Positions 49,594 to 61,100 of a DNA stretch of 64,000 nt are shown here, one piece after another (the stretch's first letter is position 1; each line of letters opens with the position of its first letter). The notes below the pieces were generated by a model. It did no database searches. It saw nothing but the letters and a program-made list of their open reading frames with translations, and had not been told where the DNA came from. The stretch is from an uncultured Pseudomonadota bacterium (lineage in GTDB: Bacteria > Myxococcota_A > UBA796 > SXON01). The stretch lies in assembly GCA_903885375.1 (NCBI GenBank), contig CAISIK010000027.1, positions 62,001 to 126,000 of the forward strand, given 5' to 3'. Made by a program: the position numbers and the translations under genes.

Positions 49594-51423
49594 GTGCACC
49601 CCGATCCCCGCACCCTGACGAGCGCCCCGAGCGAGACCATCCGTGGCGCGCTGGATGCTCCGGCCGAGCTGCTGCAGCCGCGGGGGCAGCTCACGGGCGC
49701 GTACACCACGCTGGACACGCTCGGGCAGGGTGGAACCGCGCTGGTTCGTCGCGCGCGGCAGGTGGTGCTCGACCGCGACGTGGCCATCAAGACGCCGCTG
49801 CGGGAGCGCCTGGGTCCGGCCGCCGTTCAGCGGGTGCTGCAGGAGGCATGGGTGACGGGCACGCTGGAGCATCCCGGTGTCGTGCCCGTGCACGACGTCG
49901 TCGTCGATGCCGACGGCTGCCCCCACATCGTGATGCGGCGCATCGCCGGCCACACATGGACCGAGCTCCTCCAGGCGCCCGCCGCGGTGGAGGCCCGGTT
50001 CGGCGTGCGCGACGTTCTCGCGTGGCACCTGCGGGTGCTCATGGCGGTGGCCGCGACCGTCCATCACGCGCACGAGCGCGGCGTCCTTCACCGCGACCTG
50101 AAGCCGGACAACGTGATGATCGGCGCTGGTGGGGAGGTGTACCTGCTCGACTGGGGGCTCGCCGTGGCGCTCGACGATCGGAGCGCACGCCACCTCCCGC
50201 TCGCTGCCTCCCAGGGCAGCCTCGCGGGCACCCCGCACTACATGGCACCCGAGATGGCCCGCGCCGATGGCGAGGCCTTCGGTGTGCCCACCGACGTGTA
50301 CCTGCTCGGCGGGCTCCTGTTCACCGTGCTCACGGGCCGGCCCCCGCACGACGGCGAGGAGGTCCAGGAGGTGGTGGACAAGGCCGCCAGCGCGCTCCCA
50401 GTGGTCCCGGCCGACCTGCCTGGCCGGCTGCGCCGGCTCTGCGAGGCGGCGCTCGCGCTCGAACCCCGGGATCGCCCCCAGACCGCGGAAGCCTTCCGCC
50501 GAACCGTGCAGACCTGGCTCGAGGAGCGCGACGCCGACGCGCTCGCCGACGCCGGCCGCACCGCGCTGGCGGAGCTCGAGTCGGCCAGCGCACGGGGCGA
50601 TGCCGCGGGCCTCCCCGCCGCCTTCGCGGCGGTGCGTGTGGCCTGCGAACAAGCGCTCGTGCGCGCCCCCGAGCACCCCGCGGCCCTCGCCACGCTCGAC
50701 CGAGCCTACCTCCACATGGTGGAGTTCGAGCTGGAGCACGGCACCCCGCGAGCGGCGGCGGCGTGGCTCGCCGAGGTCCGTCGACCGCCCGCCGGCCTCG
50801 AAGAGCGGATCCATGCCGCGGCACAGGCTCTGGCGGATCGGGAGGCCGCCGCGGCCAGCCTGCTCGCCGACTTCGACACGGGGGCGGGCGTGCGCACCCG
50901 GGCCTTCGTCACGCTCCTCCTCGGCATCGTCTTCGTCTTCGTCCCCCTCCTCACGGGCCGCTTCGCGCGGGATGCGCCGATGTCGGACATCGCGAGCGCC
51001 ACCGCGGTCGTGCTCGTCGTCGTCCTCGGGCTCTGGTTCTGGGCGCGCGACTCGCTCAGTCGCAGCGTGCTGAACCGCGGGTTCATCCGGACCACGGCCA
51101 CCGTCCCCGCGTTGCACCTCGTGCTCATCGCGGGCGCCGACCGACTCGGCCTGGACGTGGTCGACATCACCGTACTGCTGCCGCTGCTCGCGGCCTCCAC
51201 GTGCTTCTCCATGGCGGCCACCCTCGAGCCCTTCATGCTCCTGCCGGGGCTCGGCTACGTGGCCACCTTCGCCGCGGCCTCCGCCTGGCCGGCGCTGCGC
51301 TGGGAGTGCGTGGCGCTCGGCAACGCCCTCCTGGCCGGCGTGGCGCTGTGGCGCTGGGGCCCCACCGGCCTCACGAGCTGGCTCGCCTTCCGCGAGGAGA
51401 AGCGCCGCGCCCGCGAGGCATAG
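49594..51423 (+). CDS. Transmembrane serine/threonine protein kinase (Hanks type)
   Basis: 609 residues from GTG 49594. Kinase domain (~36-310): GQGGTALVRRA P-loop, Lys66 in VAIK, HRDLKPDN (166-173), DWG (186-188) in place of DFG, and the activation/P+1 segment GTPHYMAPEMA. Helical, TPR-like segments (~320-425) and a C-terminal set of about six membrane helices (~440-590) follow. DFG-to-DWG is tolerated in some active kinases. The membrane part is C-terminal with no obvious extracellular sensor domain. Target unknown. Confidence 0.92.
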   Translation: MHPDPRTLTSAPSETIRGALDAPAELLQPRGQLTGAYTTLDTLGQGGTALVRRARQVVLDRDVAIKTPLRERLGPAAVQRVLQEAWVTGTLEHPGVVPVHDVVVDADGCPHIVMRRIAGHTWTELLQAPAAVEARFGVRDVLAWHLRVLMAVAATVHHAHERGVLHRDLKPDNVMIGAGGEVYLLDWGLAVALDDRSARHLPLAASQGSLAGTPHYMAPEMARADGEAFGVPTDVYLLGGLLFTVLTGRPPHDGEEVQEVVDKAASALPVVPADLPGRLRRLCEAALALEPRDRPQTAEAFRRTVQTWLEERDADALADAGRTALAELESASARGDAAGLPAAFAAVRVACEQALVRAPEHPAALATLDRAYLHMVEFELEHGTPRAAAAWLAEVRRPPAGLEERIHAAAQALADREAAAASLLADFDTGAGVRTRAFVTLLLGIVFVFVPLLTGRFARDAPMSDIASATAVVLVVVLGLWFWARDSLSRSVLNRGFIRTTATVPALHLVLIAGADRLGLDVVDITVLLPLLAASTCFSMAATLEPFMLLPGLGYVATFAAASAWPALRWECVALGNALLAGVALWRWGPTGLTSWLAFREEKRRAREA

Positions 51424-51436
51424 GCTGCCGCCGGGC

Positions 51437-53680
51437 CTACTCGGCTGCCGCGGGGAAGCGGAACACCACCTTGCCCTCCGCGAGGTCCGCCTCCACGCTG
51501 CCGCCGGACACGAGCTTGCCGAAGAGCAGCTCGTCGGCCAACGGCTTCTTGAGGTGCTCCTGGATGACCCGGGCCATCTCGCGCGCGCCGAACTCGGGCT
51601 TGTAGCCTTCGTTGCCCAGCCACTCCCGCAGCTCGTTCGAGATGGTGATCGTGACGTCGCGCGACTGGAGCTGGGCGCCGAGCTCGCGTACGAACTTGTC
51701 GACCACCTGCAGGATGACCGGCCGGCTCAGCGCCCCGAAGACCACGCTGCCATCGAGTCGGTTGCGGAATTCGGGGGGGAAAACCCTCGTCAGCGCGTCG
51801 GCCACCTTGCCTTCCACGCCCGGCGCGGAGAAGCCCACCGAGCTCTTCGCCGCCTCGCGCGCGCCGGCGTTGGTGGTGAGGATCAGCACCACGTTGCGGA
51901 AGTCGGCCTTCTTGCCGTTGTTGTCGGTGAGGGAGGCGTTGTCCATCACCTGAAGCAGCATGTTGAAGATGTTGCCGTGCGCCTTCTCGAGCTCATCGAG
52001 CACCAGCACCGCATGCGGGCTCCGGCTCACGGCCCCGGTGAGGAGGCCCTCCTGGTCGAAACCCACGTAGCCGGGGGGCGCGCCGATCAGGCGGGAGACG
52101 GTGTGCGATTCGCTGTACTCCGACATGTCGAAGCGGATGAACTGCACGCCGAGAACCTCGGCGAGCTGCTTGGCGAGCTCGGTCTTGCCCACGCCCGTGG
52201 GGCCCGAGAACAGGAAGCAGCCCACCGGCTTGTTCGGCGAGCCGAGGCCGGCGCGGTTGAGCTTGATGACGGAGCTGATCGCATCGATGGCGGAGTCCTG
52301 CCCGAAGATGCGCTCCTTGAGCTCGCCCGAGAGGTTCTTGAGGCTCTTCGTTTCTTCGGCGCTCACGCTCTTGGGCGGGATTCGCGCCATGCGGGCCACG
52401 ATCCCTTCCACCTGCTCGCGCCCCACGACTCCGCCGGGGTTGGTGAGCCGGCTAGAGGCGCCCGCTTCGTCCACCACGTCGATTGCCTTGTCGGGCAGGA
52501 AACGTTCGTTGATGTAGCGGGCGGCCAGGCGGGCGGCGGCCTCGATCGCATCGTGCGTGTAGGTGATGCCGTGGTGCGCCTCGTATTGCGGCTTGAGGCC
52601 CTCGAGGATGAGCACCGTCTCCTCCACCGAGGGCTCTCCCACCTCGATGGTCTGGAAGCGGCGGGCGAAGGCGCGGTCCTTGCCGAACGCCTGCCGATAC
52701 TCCTGGTGGGTGGTGCTGCCGATGCACCGGAGCTCGCCGTTGGCCAGCGCCGGCTTGAGGATGTTCGACGCGTCCATTGCGCCGCCGCTCACCGCACCCG
52801 CCCCGATGACAGTGTGGATCTCGTCGATGAACAGGATGGCCTCGGGCGCATCGCGCAGCGCGTCGATCACGCCCTTCAGTCGCTCCTCGAAGTCGCCACG
52901 GTAGCGGGTGCCCGCTACGAGCGCGCCCATGTCGAGCGCGTGGATGATGCAGGGCTTGAGCAGGTCGGGCACGTTGCCCTCGACGATGGCCTTTGCCAGG
53001 CCCTCCACGATGGCGGTTTTTCCGACGCCGGCATCGCCGAGGTAGAGCGGGTTGTTCTTGCGACGGCGCGCAAGGACCTGGATCGTGCGTTCGAGCTCGG
53101 CGGCGCGGCCGATGAGCGGGTCGATCTTGCCGGCCTTGGCGCGCTCGTTGAGGTTCACGCAGAACTGCTGGAGCGGGTTGGCGGCGGGCTTGCCCTCGCC
53201 TGTTTCCGCGCCGGCGCCTTCGAGCCGCCGCGTTTCGGGCACCTTGCGGCGGCCGTGGGCGATGAACGAGGTCACGTCGAGCTTCTCGATGCCCTGCTCG
53301 GCCAGCATGGCCACGGCGTGCGAGTCGGACTCGGAGAAGAGCGCCACCAGCACGTTGGGCCCGCGGATCTCGGTCTTGCCGCTCGACTGCACGTGGAGCG
53401 CGGCGCGGTTCAGCACCCGCCGGAACGACTCCGTCTGCTTGGGCTCGTCTTCCCCGTCGCGCTCGGCGACCGGGATGGTTTCGAGCGACTCGAAGAAGGT
53501 GTCGAGCGCCCCTTCGAGGAGCTTCAGGTCGGCGCCGCACGCCTCCAGGCACTCGGCCGAGGAGGGGTCGGTGAGCAGGGCGTACAGCACATGCTCCAGG
53601 GTGATGAACTCATGGCCGCGTTCCCGCGCTTCATCGAGGGCCAGGGAAAGCGCGATGGTCAGTTCACGGGAAAGCGTCAC
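51437..53680 (-). CDS. clpA: ATP-dependent Clp protease ATP-binding subunit ClpA
   Basis: 747 residues, normal for ClpA. It has the N-domain repeats ([22 protein letters not shown]), two AAA+ modules with Walker A motifs GDAGVGKT and GPTGVGKT, and Walker B ILFIDEIH and VLDELEKAH. No ClpB-type middle domain is present. It unfolds substrates for ClpP; clpP is not in the window. The GTG start overlaps the clpS stop (GTGA), the usual clpS-clpA order. Confidence 0.96.
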   Translation of the reverse strand: MTLSRELTIALSLALDEARERGHEFITLEHVLYALLTDPSSAECLEACGADLKLLEGALDTFFESLETIPVAERDGEDEPKQTESFRRVLNRAALHVQSSGKTEIRGPNVLVALFSESDSHAVAMLAEQGIEKLDVTSFIAHGRRKVPETRRLEGAGAETGEGKPAANPLQQFCVNLNERAKAGKIDPLIGRAAELERTIQVLARRRKNNPLYLGDAGVGKTAIVEGLAKAIVEGNVPDLLKPCIIHALDMGALVAGTRYRGDFEERLKGVIDALRDAPEAILFIDEIHTVIGAGAVSGGAMDASNILKPALANGELRCIGSTTHQEYRQAFGKDRAFARRFQTIEVGEPSVEETVLILEGLKPQYEAHHGITYTHDAIEAAARLAARYINERFLPDKAIDVVDEAGASSRLTNPGGVVGREQVEGIVARMARIPPKSVSAEETKSLKNLSGELKERIFGQDSAIDAISSVIKLNRAGLGSPNKPVGCFLFSGPTGVGKTELAKQLAEVLGVQFIRFDMSEYSESHTVSRLIGAPPGYVGFDQEGLLTGAVSRSPHAVLVLDELEKAHGNIFNMLLQVMDNASLTDNNGKKADFRNVVLILTTNAGAREAAKSSVGFSAPGVEGKVADALTRVFPPEFRNRLDGSVVFGALSRPVILQVVDKFVRELGAQLQSRDVTITISNELREWLGNEGYKPEFGAREMARVIQEHLKKPLADELLFGKLVSGGSVEADLAEGKVVFRFPAAAE

Positions 53681-54015
53681 TCGGGCTCCGTCGTCACCAG
53701 CAGGGGATAGGCACGCGCTCGGGCGAGGTCCATGGCCTGGCCGCTCTTGGCCTCGGCGATCTCGCGGGTGTAGATACCGGCCACGCCCTTGCCCGAGCGG
53801 TGCACGGCCAGCATGATGCGCGTGGATTCCACGCGTGTCCTGCGGAAGACGTTCATCAGGACCTCCGTGACGAACTCCATGGTGGTGTAGTCGTCGTTGT
53901 GGAGGATAACCTTGTACATTCTGGGCTTTTCCACCTTCGGCTTGGTGGCGGTCTGCCCATCATCTCGGGTGTCGGGCTTGTCGGGCCCGCACCGGAACGG
54001 CTCGCTCATTCGCAT
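53677..54015 (-). CDS. clpS: ClpS adaptor protein
   Basis: 112 residues from the ATG at 54015 (a second ATG at 54009 is as good; no clear ribosome site). The core YKVILHNDDYTTMEFV, the VFRRTRVESTRIMLAVHRSGKG helix-loop and the REIAEAK strand match ClpS, which delivers N-degron substrates to ClpA. Residues contacting the N-end residue (Asn-Asp in HNDD, Met in TTMEF) are present. It overlaps clpA by 4 bases. Confidence 0.95.
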   Translation of the reverse strand: MRMSEPFRCGPDKPDTRDDGQTATKPKVEKPRMYKVILHNDDYTTMEFVTEVLMNVFRRTRVESTRIMLAVHRSGKGVAGIYTREIAEAKSGQAMDLARARAYPLLVTTEPE

Positions 54016-54072
54016 CCGTGGAGGGTAACGTGCCCGGCATCGGGGCTCCGACCCCTGTCCGAATCTTCGAAG

Positions 54073-54148
54073 TGGAGCGGGTGAAGGGAATCGAACCCTC
54101 GACAACTAGCTTGGGAAGCTAGCGCTCTACCAACTGAGCTACACCCGC
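54073..54148 (-). tRNA. tRNA-Gly (CCC), CCA encoded
   Basis: Complete cloverleaf on the minus strand: acceptor GCGGGTG/CACCCGC (as paired in the transcript), D arm GCTCAGTTGGTAGAGC, anticodon stem CTAGC/GCTAG around loop TTCCCAA (anticodon CCC), T arm GAGGG-TTCGATT-CCCTT, discriminator T and CCA in the DNA. It lies 57 bases upstream of clpS on the same strand. Confidence 0.95.
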
Positions 54149-54192
54149 CTACCGCGTGCATGTAATCGCGGTGTCCCATAGGGGCAACACGC

Positions 54193-57100
54193 GTGCCCGT
54201 GAAGCCTGCCCCTCGTCGCCGTCGTCCTCGCCGCCGTTCGTGGTGGATGCTGCCCATGGCGGCAATGGTTGCGTTCGCCCTGATGATTCGCTCCGACCTG
54301 GCCACCCGGGTGGCGGGGAACGCGATCCAGGTGGCCGTGGAGCGGGTGCTCGGCGAGGAGGTCACGGTCGGAGCCGTGACGGTTTCTTACTTCCCGCCCG
54401 AGGTGGGCCTCGAGGGGGTGGTGATCAGCCACCGCGCTGATGGCGAGCGCATTGTGGGCGTTCGCAGCGTGCGCGCCCGCTTCGGCGTGCAGGACTGGAA
54501 GGTGGGCCTCGTGGAGCTCCGGGTGGAGCGGCCCGACGTGCTCCTTCACCTCGACGCCGACGGCCTCCGCGAGTTCCGCGACGCTGCCTCCTCGAAGGGG
54601 GCCTCGGCGGACGCCTTCCCCTGGATGGCCCTCACGATCGTGGACGGGCACGTGCGGGTGGAGGGCGGGGACCGCCTCGCCGAGGTGTCGGACATCGACA
54701 TCTCCAGCGAGCCCGACGGCCGGCTCGACATCGCGTGGGGGGCCATGCACCTCCGCGGGGCCGGCATCGATGAAAACACGGGCCCCACCCGCCTGAAGCA
54801 CGTCACGCTCTCGCCGAAAGCGGTGCGCGTGCCGGCGTTGGCGATCACCTTCGACCACCTCGCCATCGAGGGCAGCTTCGCGGCCACCTCGGGGGGGCCC
54901 ATCGAGGGGGAGCTCGCCGTGTCGGCCGGGCTCCCGGCGTTCACCACGAGCAAGGCCGACCCCCGGAGCTTTGTGGATGGGTCGCTCCACCTCGACGTTT
55001 CCCTGTCGGGCGAGGTCGCGGCACCGGTGTTCGATGCCCGCGTCGCCACCGAGAACGTGGTCTGGTGGCGGATCGACTCGCACGGGCTGCCGCATGCGCT
55101 GAACCTCGGCCGCATCGTGGGCCCGCTGCACTTCGAAGGCCACGAGCTCACCGCCGAGCGCCTCGCGCTGCCGTGGGGTGATGGCGAGGTGAGCGTGGAG
55201 GCGAAGGTCGACACCGACGCGCGCACGCTGAAGGCGGCCGTGCTGGCCGAGGGGGTGCATCTCGGACGCGTCCTCCGCCAGACTGGCGGCTTCGCTTCCC
55301 CCTGGGTGGACTTCCCGGCCGACGTGGAGACCCACGTGGAGGGAACGCTCTCGCCCTTCGCGCTCCACGGCCCCTTCGAGGTGGTGTTCCGCGACCTCAT
55401 CGTGCGGAAGGGCCCGTACGACGGCCAGGCCGAGGTCGTGCTCGATGTGCCCCAGGGCCGGGTCGTGGGCGACCTCGCGCTCGACGGCCACCACATCGTC
55501 CTCGACGCCTGGGACACCCGTTTCGGCCCCGCCCACGGTCGCGCCTGGGCCGACATCGGCTTCGGTTCGGATGGCCCGCTCGACCTCCGCACCGAGCTCC
55601 GCGATCTCGACCTCGCCTGGCTCTCGCCGCTCGGCGGGGCGGGCCTCGGGGGGCGGGCCGAGGTGGTGGGCACGCTGGTGGGCCCCTTCGGCGACCTCGT
55701 GGCCGACGCCGACCTCGATGTGGTCGACGCCGAGGTGCTGGAGCTGGGCATCGCCGACCGCCTGCGCGCGCACCTCGACAGCGACCTGCACCGCCTCGAG
55801 TTCACGAGGCTCGAAGCCGAGCTGGGGCACACCCGCTACGCCGGCAACTACACGCTCGACCTCGGCGGGGAGTCGTTGTGGATGGACACGCAGATCGCCG
55901 TGTCCGAAGGCCGCATCCGCGACCTGTCCGGCATCTTCGTGGACCTCGGCGAGTTCGACGGCGGCGTGGTCGCTTCGGCGGTGCTTCAGGGCAACCCCCG
56001 GCGCCTCACGGGCGAGGTCCACGCGCAGTTCGATGACGTCAACCTCTACGGCGAGCGTGGGTTCGCCGGCGGCGCCACCGCCTGGATGGACGACGGCATC
56101 CTCACCATCGACGATCTCACCCTCCGGCGGGAGGCGGGCTCGCTCCTCGCGCGCGGCACGGTCGGTCGCGGCTACGCCATGAACGTGGAGTTCCTTACGG
56201 ACGGGTTCACCCTCGAAGGGCTCGATCACCTGCGCGGTTCCCCGGTGGCGCTCACCGGCGCGCTGACGGCCGACGTGGAGGTGGGCGGGACGCTGTACGA
56301 CTGGGCCCCCCGCGGCCGGCTGCGAGCGCGGTCGATGTTCGTCGGAGAGCGGGCGGTGGAGCCGAGCGAGGTGCGCTTCCGCACGGACGAGACAGGGCGC
56401 GTGGTGTGGGAGGGCGAGATCCTCCGCGGCGCGGCGCGGGTGGGCGGACGCCTCGCCCTCCGCGGCGATCAGGCCTACGACGTGCACGCCACGCTCGATG
56501 ACTTCCCCGCCGACGTCTTCTACCCCTTCGGCGCCGACGGCAGCCGCCTCGAAGCCACCCTCAGCGGTGAGCTGGAGCTCGCGGGCCAGCTCGGCGAGGA
56601 CCGCACGCCGGTGGATGTGGACGCCCGCTTCGACGAGGTGCGCGTGGCCTGGAACGGCCACACGCTCCAGAACGAGGAGGACTGGGTGGTAGCGGTTCAC
56701 GGCCGGTCCGTGCAGGTCCCGGGCCTCTCCCTCTCCGACGGCGCCAGCACCCGACTCGGCCTCGAAGGGTGGACCACCGCCGACGGGCGGGTCAGCTTCC
56801 GGGGCGGCGGCGACTTCGACCTCGATCTCGTGCGCCTCTTCGCGCCGGGCATCCCGCTCGCCGAGGGCGTGGCCACCCTCGATGTCACCTTCGGGCCCAA
56901 CGCCGGCCCGCACGGGTTCGTGGCCGAGGTGAGCGCGAAGGACACCGTGCTCCGCACCGACTACTTCCCCTCCACCTTCACGGGCCTCACCTTCACGGTC
57001 ACCACCGACGGCGACGCCTACACGCTCAGGGGCGTGTCGGCGGAGGTGGGAGGCGGGCGGCTCACCGGCGAAGGGACCATCGCGGCGAAGTCGGGCTGGC

Positions 57101-58104
57101 CCACCGCCTACGATCTGCACGCCACGCTGCGGGATGCCCGCGTGCAGTACCTCGACTACCTCCCGGCCATGGTGGGGGATGCCGACCTCACCTTCGATGG
57201 TCCGGTGGGCGACCTACTCATGGCCGGCACGATCCACATCGACGACATGGAGTTCCGCGACCGGGTGGACTGGGAGGCCCGCATCGTGGCGCTCCAGGCG
57301 AGCCGGCTGACCGACTCGGCCCACGCCGAGCGCGAGGACTACTTCAGCATGGACCTCGCGGTGTCCGCGCCCGACACCATCCGGCTCCGCAACAACCTCG
57401 CCGACGCCACCGCCCGCGCCGACCTCCGCATCGTCGGCGACACCGCCCGCCCCGGCATGACGGGCAACATCGTGGTTGATGGCGGCGGCCGCATGTACCT
57501 GCAGGACCGCGAGTTCGAGGTGACCCGCGGCGAGATGCGCTACCGCGACCCCTACTCCTTCGACCCGGAGATCGACTTCCTGCTCGAAACCGACGTGAGC
57601 GGCCGCGAGCAGGACTACCACGTGGCCTACCGGGTATCGGGGCCCTTCTCCGACTGGACCACCACCACGTCGAGCGACCCCTACCTCTCGCAGGCCGACA
57701 TCAATACGCTCCTGCTCTTCGGCATGACCCGCGAGGAATTCGAGCAGTACGGAGGCATGGCCGCCGCCGCGGTGGCCGCGCAGGCCACCGATCTGCTCGC
57801 CGCCCAGGTCGCGGCCAACCCGGCGCAGCTCGTTGACCGGTGGAACCTCGTGAGCGGTGTGAACGCCCGCGGCACGCCTACGCTCGACAGCAACTGGCGC
57901 GTCGTGGCCGCCAAGGAGTTCCTCGGCTTCACGGCCATTGGCGAGCTCGATCTCGCCGACTACGACCTCTACCTTTCGCTGGAGCGGCGCGTCACCCGCA
58001 ACTTCTTCGCCACCGTCTACGGCACCACGCAGGAGGAGGGCCGGTCGCTCGACTTCGGCTCCGCCGTGGGCACCGAGCTGAAGTACCGGTGGGAGCTGGA
58101 TTGA
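54193..58104 (+). CDS. tamB: TamB-like translocation and assembly module protein
   Basis: 1303 residues. A basic N-terminus and one membrane anchor (~17-33) lead into an AsmA-like start and a very long repetitive beta-structure (taco-like groove). The DUF490/TamB C-terminal domain (~1000-1303) includes the motif DGGGRMYLQDREFEVTRGEM and ends KYRWELD. TamB bridges the inner and outer membranes and is implicated in outer-membrane protein assembly and phospholipid transport. The GTG start is preceded by a poor ribosome site. The stop overlaps the start of the Omp85 gene (TTGA). Confidence 0.92.
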   Translation: MPVKPAPRRRRPRRRSWWMLPMAAMVAFALMIRSDLATRVAGNAIQVAVERVLGEEVTVGAVTVSYFPPEVGLEGVVISHRADGERIVGVRSVRARFGVQDWKVGLVELRVERPDVLLHLDADGLREFRDAASSKGASADAFPWMALTIVDGHVRVEGGDRLAEVSDIDISSEPDGRLDIAWGAMHLRGAGIDENTGPTRLKHVTLSPKAVRVPALAITFDHLAIEGSFAATSGGPIEGELAVSAGLPAFTTSKADPRSFVDGSLHLDVSLSGEVAAPVFDARVATENVVWWRIDSHGLPHALNLGRIVGPLHFEGHELTAERLALPWGDGEVSVEAKVDTDARTLKAAVLAEGVHLGRVLRQTGGFASPWVDFPADVETHVEGTLSPFALHGPFEVVFRDLIVRKGPYDGQAEVVLDVPQGRVVGDLALDGHHIVLDAWDTRFGPAHGRAWADIGFGSDGPLDLRTELRDLDLAWLSPLGGAGLGGRAEVVGTLVGPFGDLVADADLDVVDAEVLELGIADRLRAHLDSDLHRLEFTRLEAELGHTRYAGNYTLDLGGESLWMDTQIAVSEGRIRDLSGIFVDLGEFDGGVVASAVLQGNPRRLTGEVHAQFDDVNLYGERGFAGGATAWMDDGILTIDDLTLRREAGSLLARGTVGRGYAMNVEFLTDGFTLEGLDHLRGSPVALTGALTADVEVGGTLYDWAPRGRLRARSMFVGERAVEPSEVRFRTDETGRVVWEGEILRGAARVGGRLALRGDQAYDVHATLDDFPADVFYPFGADGSRLEATLSGELELAGQLGEDRTPVDVDARFDEVRVAWNGHTLQNEEDWVVAVHGRSVQVPGLSLSDGASTRLGLEGWTTADGRVSFRGGGDFDLDLVRLFAPGIPLAEGVATLDVTFGPNAGPHGFVAEVSAKDTVLRTDYFPSTFTGLTFTVTTDGDAYTLRGVSAEVGGGRLTGEGTIAAKSGWPTAYDLHATLRDARVQYLDYLPAMVGDADLTFDGPVGDLLMAGTIHIDDMEFRDRVDWEARIVALQASRLTDSAHAEREDYFSMDLAVSAPDTIRLRNNLADATARADLRIVGDTARPGMTGNIVVDGGGRMYLQDREFEVTRGEMRYRDPYSFDPEIDFLLETDVSGREQDYHVAYRVSGPFSDWTTTTSSDPYLSQADINTLLLFGMTREEFEQYGGMAAAAVAAQATDLLAAQVAANPAQLVDRWNLVSGVNARGTPTLDSNWRVVAAKEFLGFTAIGELDLADYDLYLSLERRVTRNFFATVYGTTQEEGRSLDFGSAVGTELKYRWELD

Positions 58105-61100
58105 GTCTCCTGCTCCTGCTCGGATGGGCGGCCCTCGCGCAGGCCCAGGAGCCCGAATCCACCGAGGCCCTCGAGGAGGAGGGCCTCACCGCGCACACCG
58201 GCCAGCTCGTGGCCTTCGTGACCATCGCGGCCCCCCGCGGCGGCATCGGGAAGGAGGCGCTCGACCCCCTCTTGCGCGTGCGGCAGGACGGCATCTTCCA
58301 CCCGGGCGATGTGCGCCAGGACATCGCCACGCTCTTCCGGGCCGGCCAGTTCGCCCAGGTGGAGGCCTGGCTGTACCCCTGGCCCGTGCAGCTCCCCACC
58401 GGCGAGGAGGCCGAGGGCGTGCGGCTGGAGTACCGCGTCTACCCGCAGCCGCGGGTGGCCCGCGTGGTGGTGACGGGGGCGCGCTCCATCCCCGTTCCCG
58501 AGCTCCTCGGGGACCTGCGGCTCGCCGAGGGGGACGTGTGGACGCAGGACGACGTCCACCGGTGGGAGTCCGCCGTGACCGAGGCCTACCTCGCCCGGGG
58601 TTGGCCCTCCGCCCAGGCCCGCCTCGAGCGCAGCTACAACGACGATGGCGACGTGCTCCTGCGCTTCGAGGTGGAGGAGGGGCCGCCGCGCCGCGTGTCG
58701 CAGATCCGCGTCCGGCCGAACGCCGCGCTCTCCGAGGCGGAGGGCCGGGCGATCCTCGCCCGCAGCGGCCTGCGAGTGGGCCGCCCATGGACGGACGTCG
58801 CGCTCCGCGAGGCCCAGGACGCCGTGGTGAGCCGGCTCCACGACTACCCCGACCGCTTCCTGTGGTGGCGGCGCGACTGGTGGCCGGAGGCGCGGGTGAA
58901 CCTCAAGGTGGTGCCCGAGGAGGGCGGCGACCGGATCTCGCTCCTCATCGAGGAGCGCCGCCCCTGGACGATCGAGCGGTCCGACCCCGTCAACCACCGC
59001 GATCTGCCCGATGAACGCGCGCTCGTGGCGGGGATGGGGCTCGACGGCGGCGCCCGGCTCGGGCGCGAGTTTGCCGAGGAGGCCAGCGCGGAGCTGAGCG
59101 ACCGGGCCGCCACGGCGGGGTTCGTGGATGCGAAGGTGGAGGTGAGGGTGGACGAGGGGGAGGACCACGTGCGCCTCACCATCGGCGGGCAGCCGGGCCC
59201 CCGCTACGCGCTCGTGCGGGTGCGGACCACCGGCGATGTCATCGACCCCGACCTCATCGGCGCTTCCACCCGCGGCGGGCTCTCCGGGTGCCAGGCGGGG
59301 GGGCGCTACCCCTCCGAGACCCGCGCCGATGCCCGCTCCCATGGCCGGAGCGACCGGTTCCTCTGCCAGGCCACCGCCGAATCGGCGCGCGAGGCGCTCG
59401 TGCCGCCGCTCCTCGGCCGGCAGACCGTCACCCCCGAGGCGGCCGACCGCGCCGCCGCCGACATCGCCGAGTACTACCGGTCCCAGGGCTACCGGTCGGT
59501 CACGGTGGAGCGCACTCGCTTCGAGCGGGTCGGCGAGCCGCACACGCGCGTGCAGGCGGTGGAGGTGGGGTACCGCGTGGAGGCGGGCCCGCGCGTGCGG
59601 CTCGTGGGCGTCACCGTCACCGGCGGCGTTCCCGGCCTGGCGGGGACCACGTTCTTCGCCGACCTCCTGGGCAAGCCGCTCAACCCCAACACCGTGGCCG
59701 AGCGGGCGCGCCGGATCGTGGAGCAGCACCGCGATCGTGGCTTCCTGCATGCCGACGCCCGCGTGCTGACCGAGCTCGATGCGGAGGGGACGGGGGCCCA
59801 GCTCCGGGTGGAGGTCGTTCCCGGTCCGATGGTGCTCGTGCGGTCGGTGCTCGTGCGCGGTCACAGCCGCACCCGCCGCGAAACCATCGAGCGGCCCATC
59901 CAGCTCGCCGCCGGCCAGCCCGTCTCCCCCTCCGTGCTCTCGGATGTGCGGCGCGACCTGTACGAGCTCGGGGTGTTCTCGCGCGTGAGCGTGGAGGCCG
60001 AAGGCGACGAGGACCGGGTCAAGGACATCATCGTGTCGGTCGACGAGCGCCGCAACCTCGCCTTCGAGGCGGGCGGCGGCCTGGCCACCGACAACGGCGC
60101 CGCCCTGTTCTTCCGCGCCCGCCACCGCAACCTCGGCGGCCTCGCCCACCGCCTCACCCTCTACGGGCAGGCGGGCGTCGGCTGGCTCGGCGACACCTGG
60201 ACGCCCGACTGGGTGGCGCCCGAGTGGAAGGCGGCGCTCCGCTACGAGGCGCCCAACCTGCCCACGCTCGGGGAGCGGGTGTCGGTCGACGTCCTGTTCA
60301 ATGAGGAGCAGCAGGAGCGGAGCTACCGCATCGAGCGGTCCGGCGGCGGCGTGGGCGTGCGGCTGCGGCTCGGTCGCAGCGCCACCGCCGAGCTGGGCTA
60401 CCGCGCGCAGTACCGCCGCCTCCTCGACGTGGACCCGGGCGTGCTCGTGCCCGGCGATGCCTGGGCCGAGGAGCTCGGCGTCACCGACCTCGCCGACCCG
60501 GTGCCGCTCCTGCCGAGCGCGGGGCGCTGGGCCAGCGGCATCGAAGCGAGCTTCGTGCTCGACCTGCGCGACGACGTGACGGCGGCCACTCGCGGCGGGC
60601 TCGGCAGCCTGTCGCTGCGCGTGAACGACGACGTGGTGAGCGACCTCGCCTTCGTTCGCGCCGAGGGGAGCTGGACGCAGCTCATCCCCGTGGGCGGCTT
60701 CAGCCTCATCCTTCGCGCCCAGGGCGGCATCGCCGCCGCGCCGGAGGACACGCTCACCATCCCGGTGGAGGACCGCTTCAGCGCCGGCGGCGGGGGCTCC
60801 TTCCGTGGTTTCGACGTGGACCAGCTCGGCCCGGCGAACTTCGTGGGCGCGGAGCCGATCGCCTACCCGAGCGGGCTCGAGCCGGTCGTGGACTGGTCGC
60901 AGCGCGAGGCGTCGGGCCGCTGGGTGCCCACGGGAGGGGACAGCCTGGCCATCGGCACCGTGGAGATCGGCATCCCGTTCTCCAAGCTCGGCCTGTCGAA
61001 CTGGAGCTCCTGGCAGCTCGCCTTCTTCAGTGATGTGGGCAACGTCTGGTGGCTCTCGCCCGCCGTCACGACCGACTCCATGCTCCGCGGCGGCGACCCG

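Noticed and set aside
54016-54105. N-terminal extension of ClpS running through tRNA-Gly
   Set aside because: The added residues are translated tRNA sequence and the ClpS core needs none of them; ATG at 54015 or 54009 is sufficient.
54139-57120. 993-codon open frame on the minus strand opposite tamB
   Set aside because: Antisense of a recognisable TamB; it also runs into the tRNA-Gly region and has no motif of its own.
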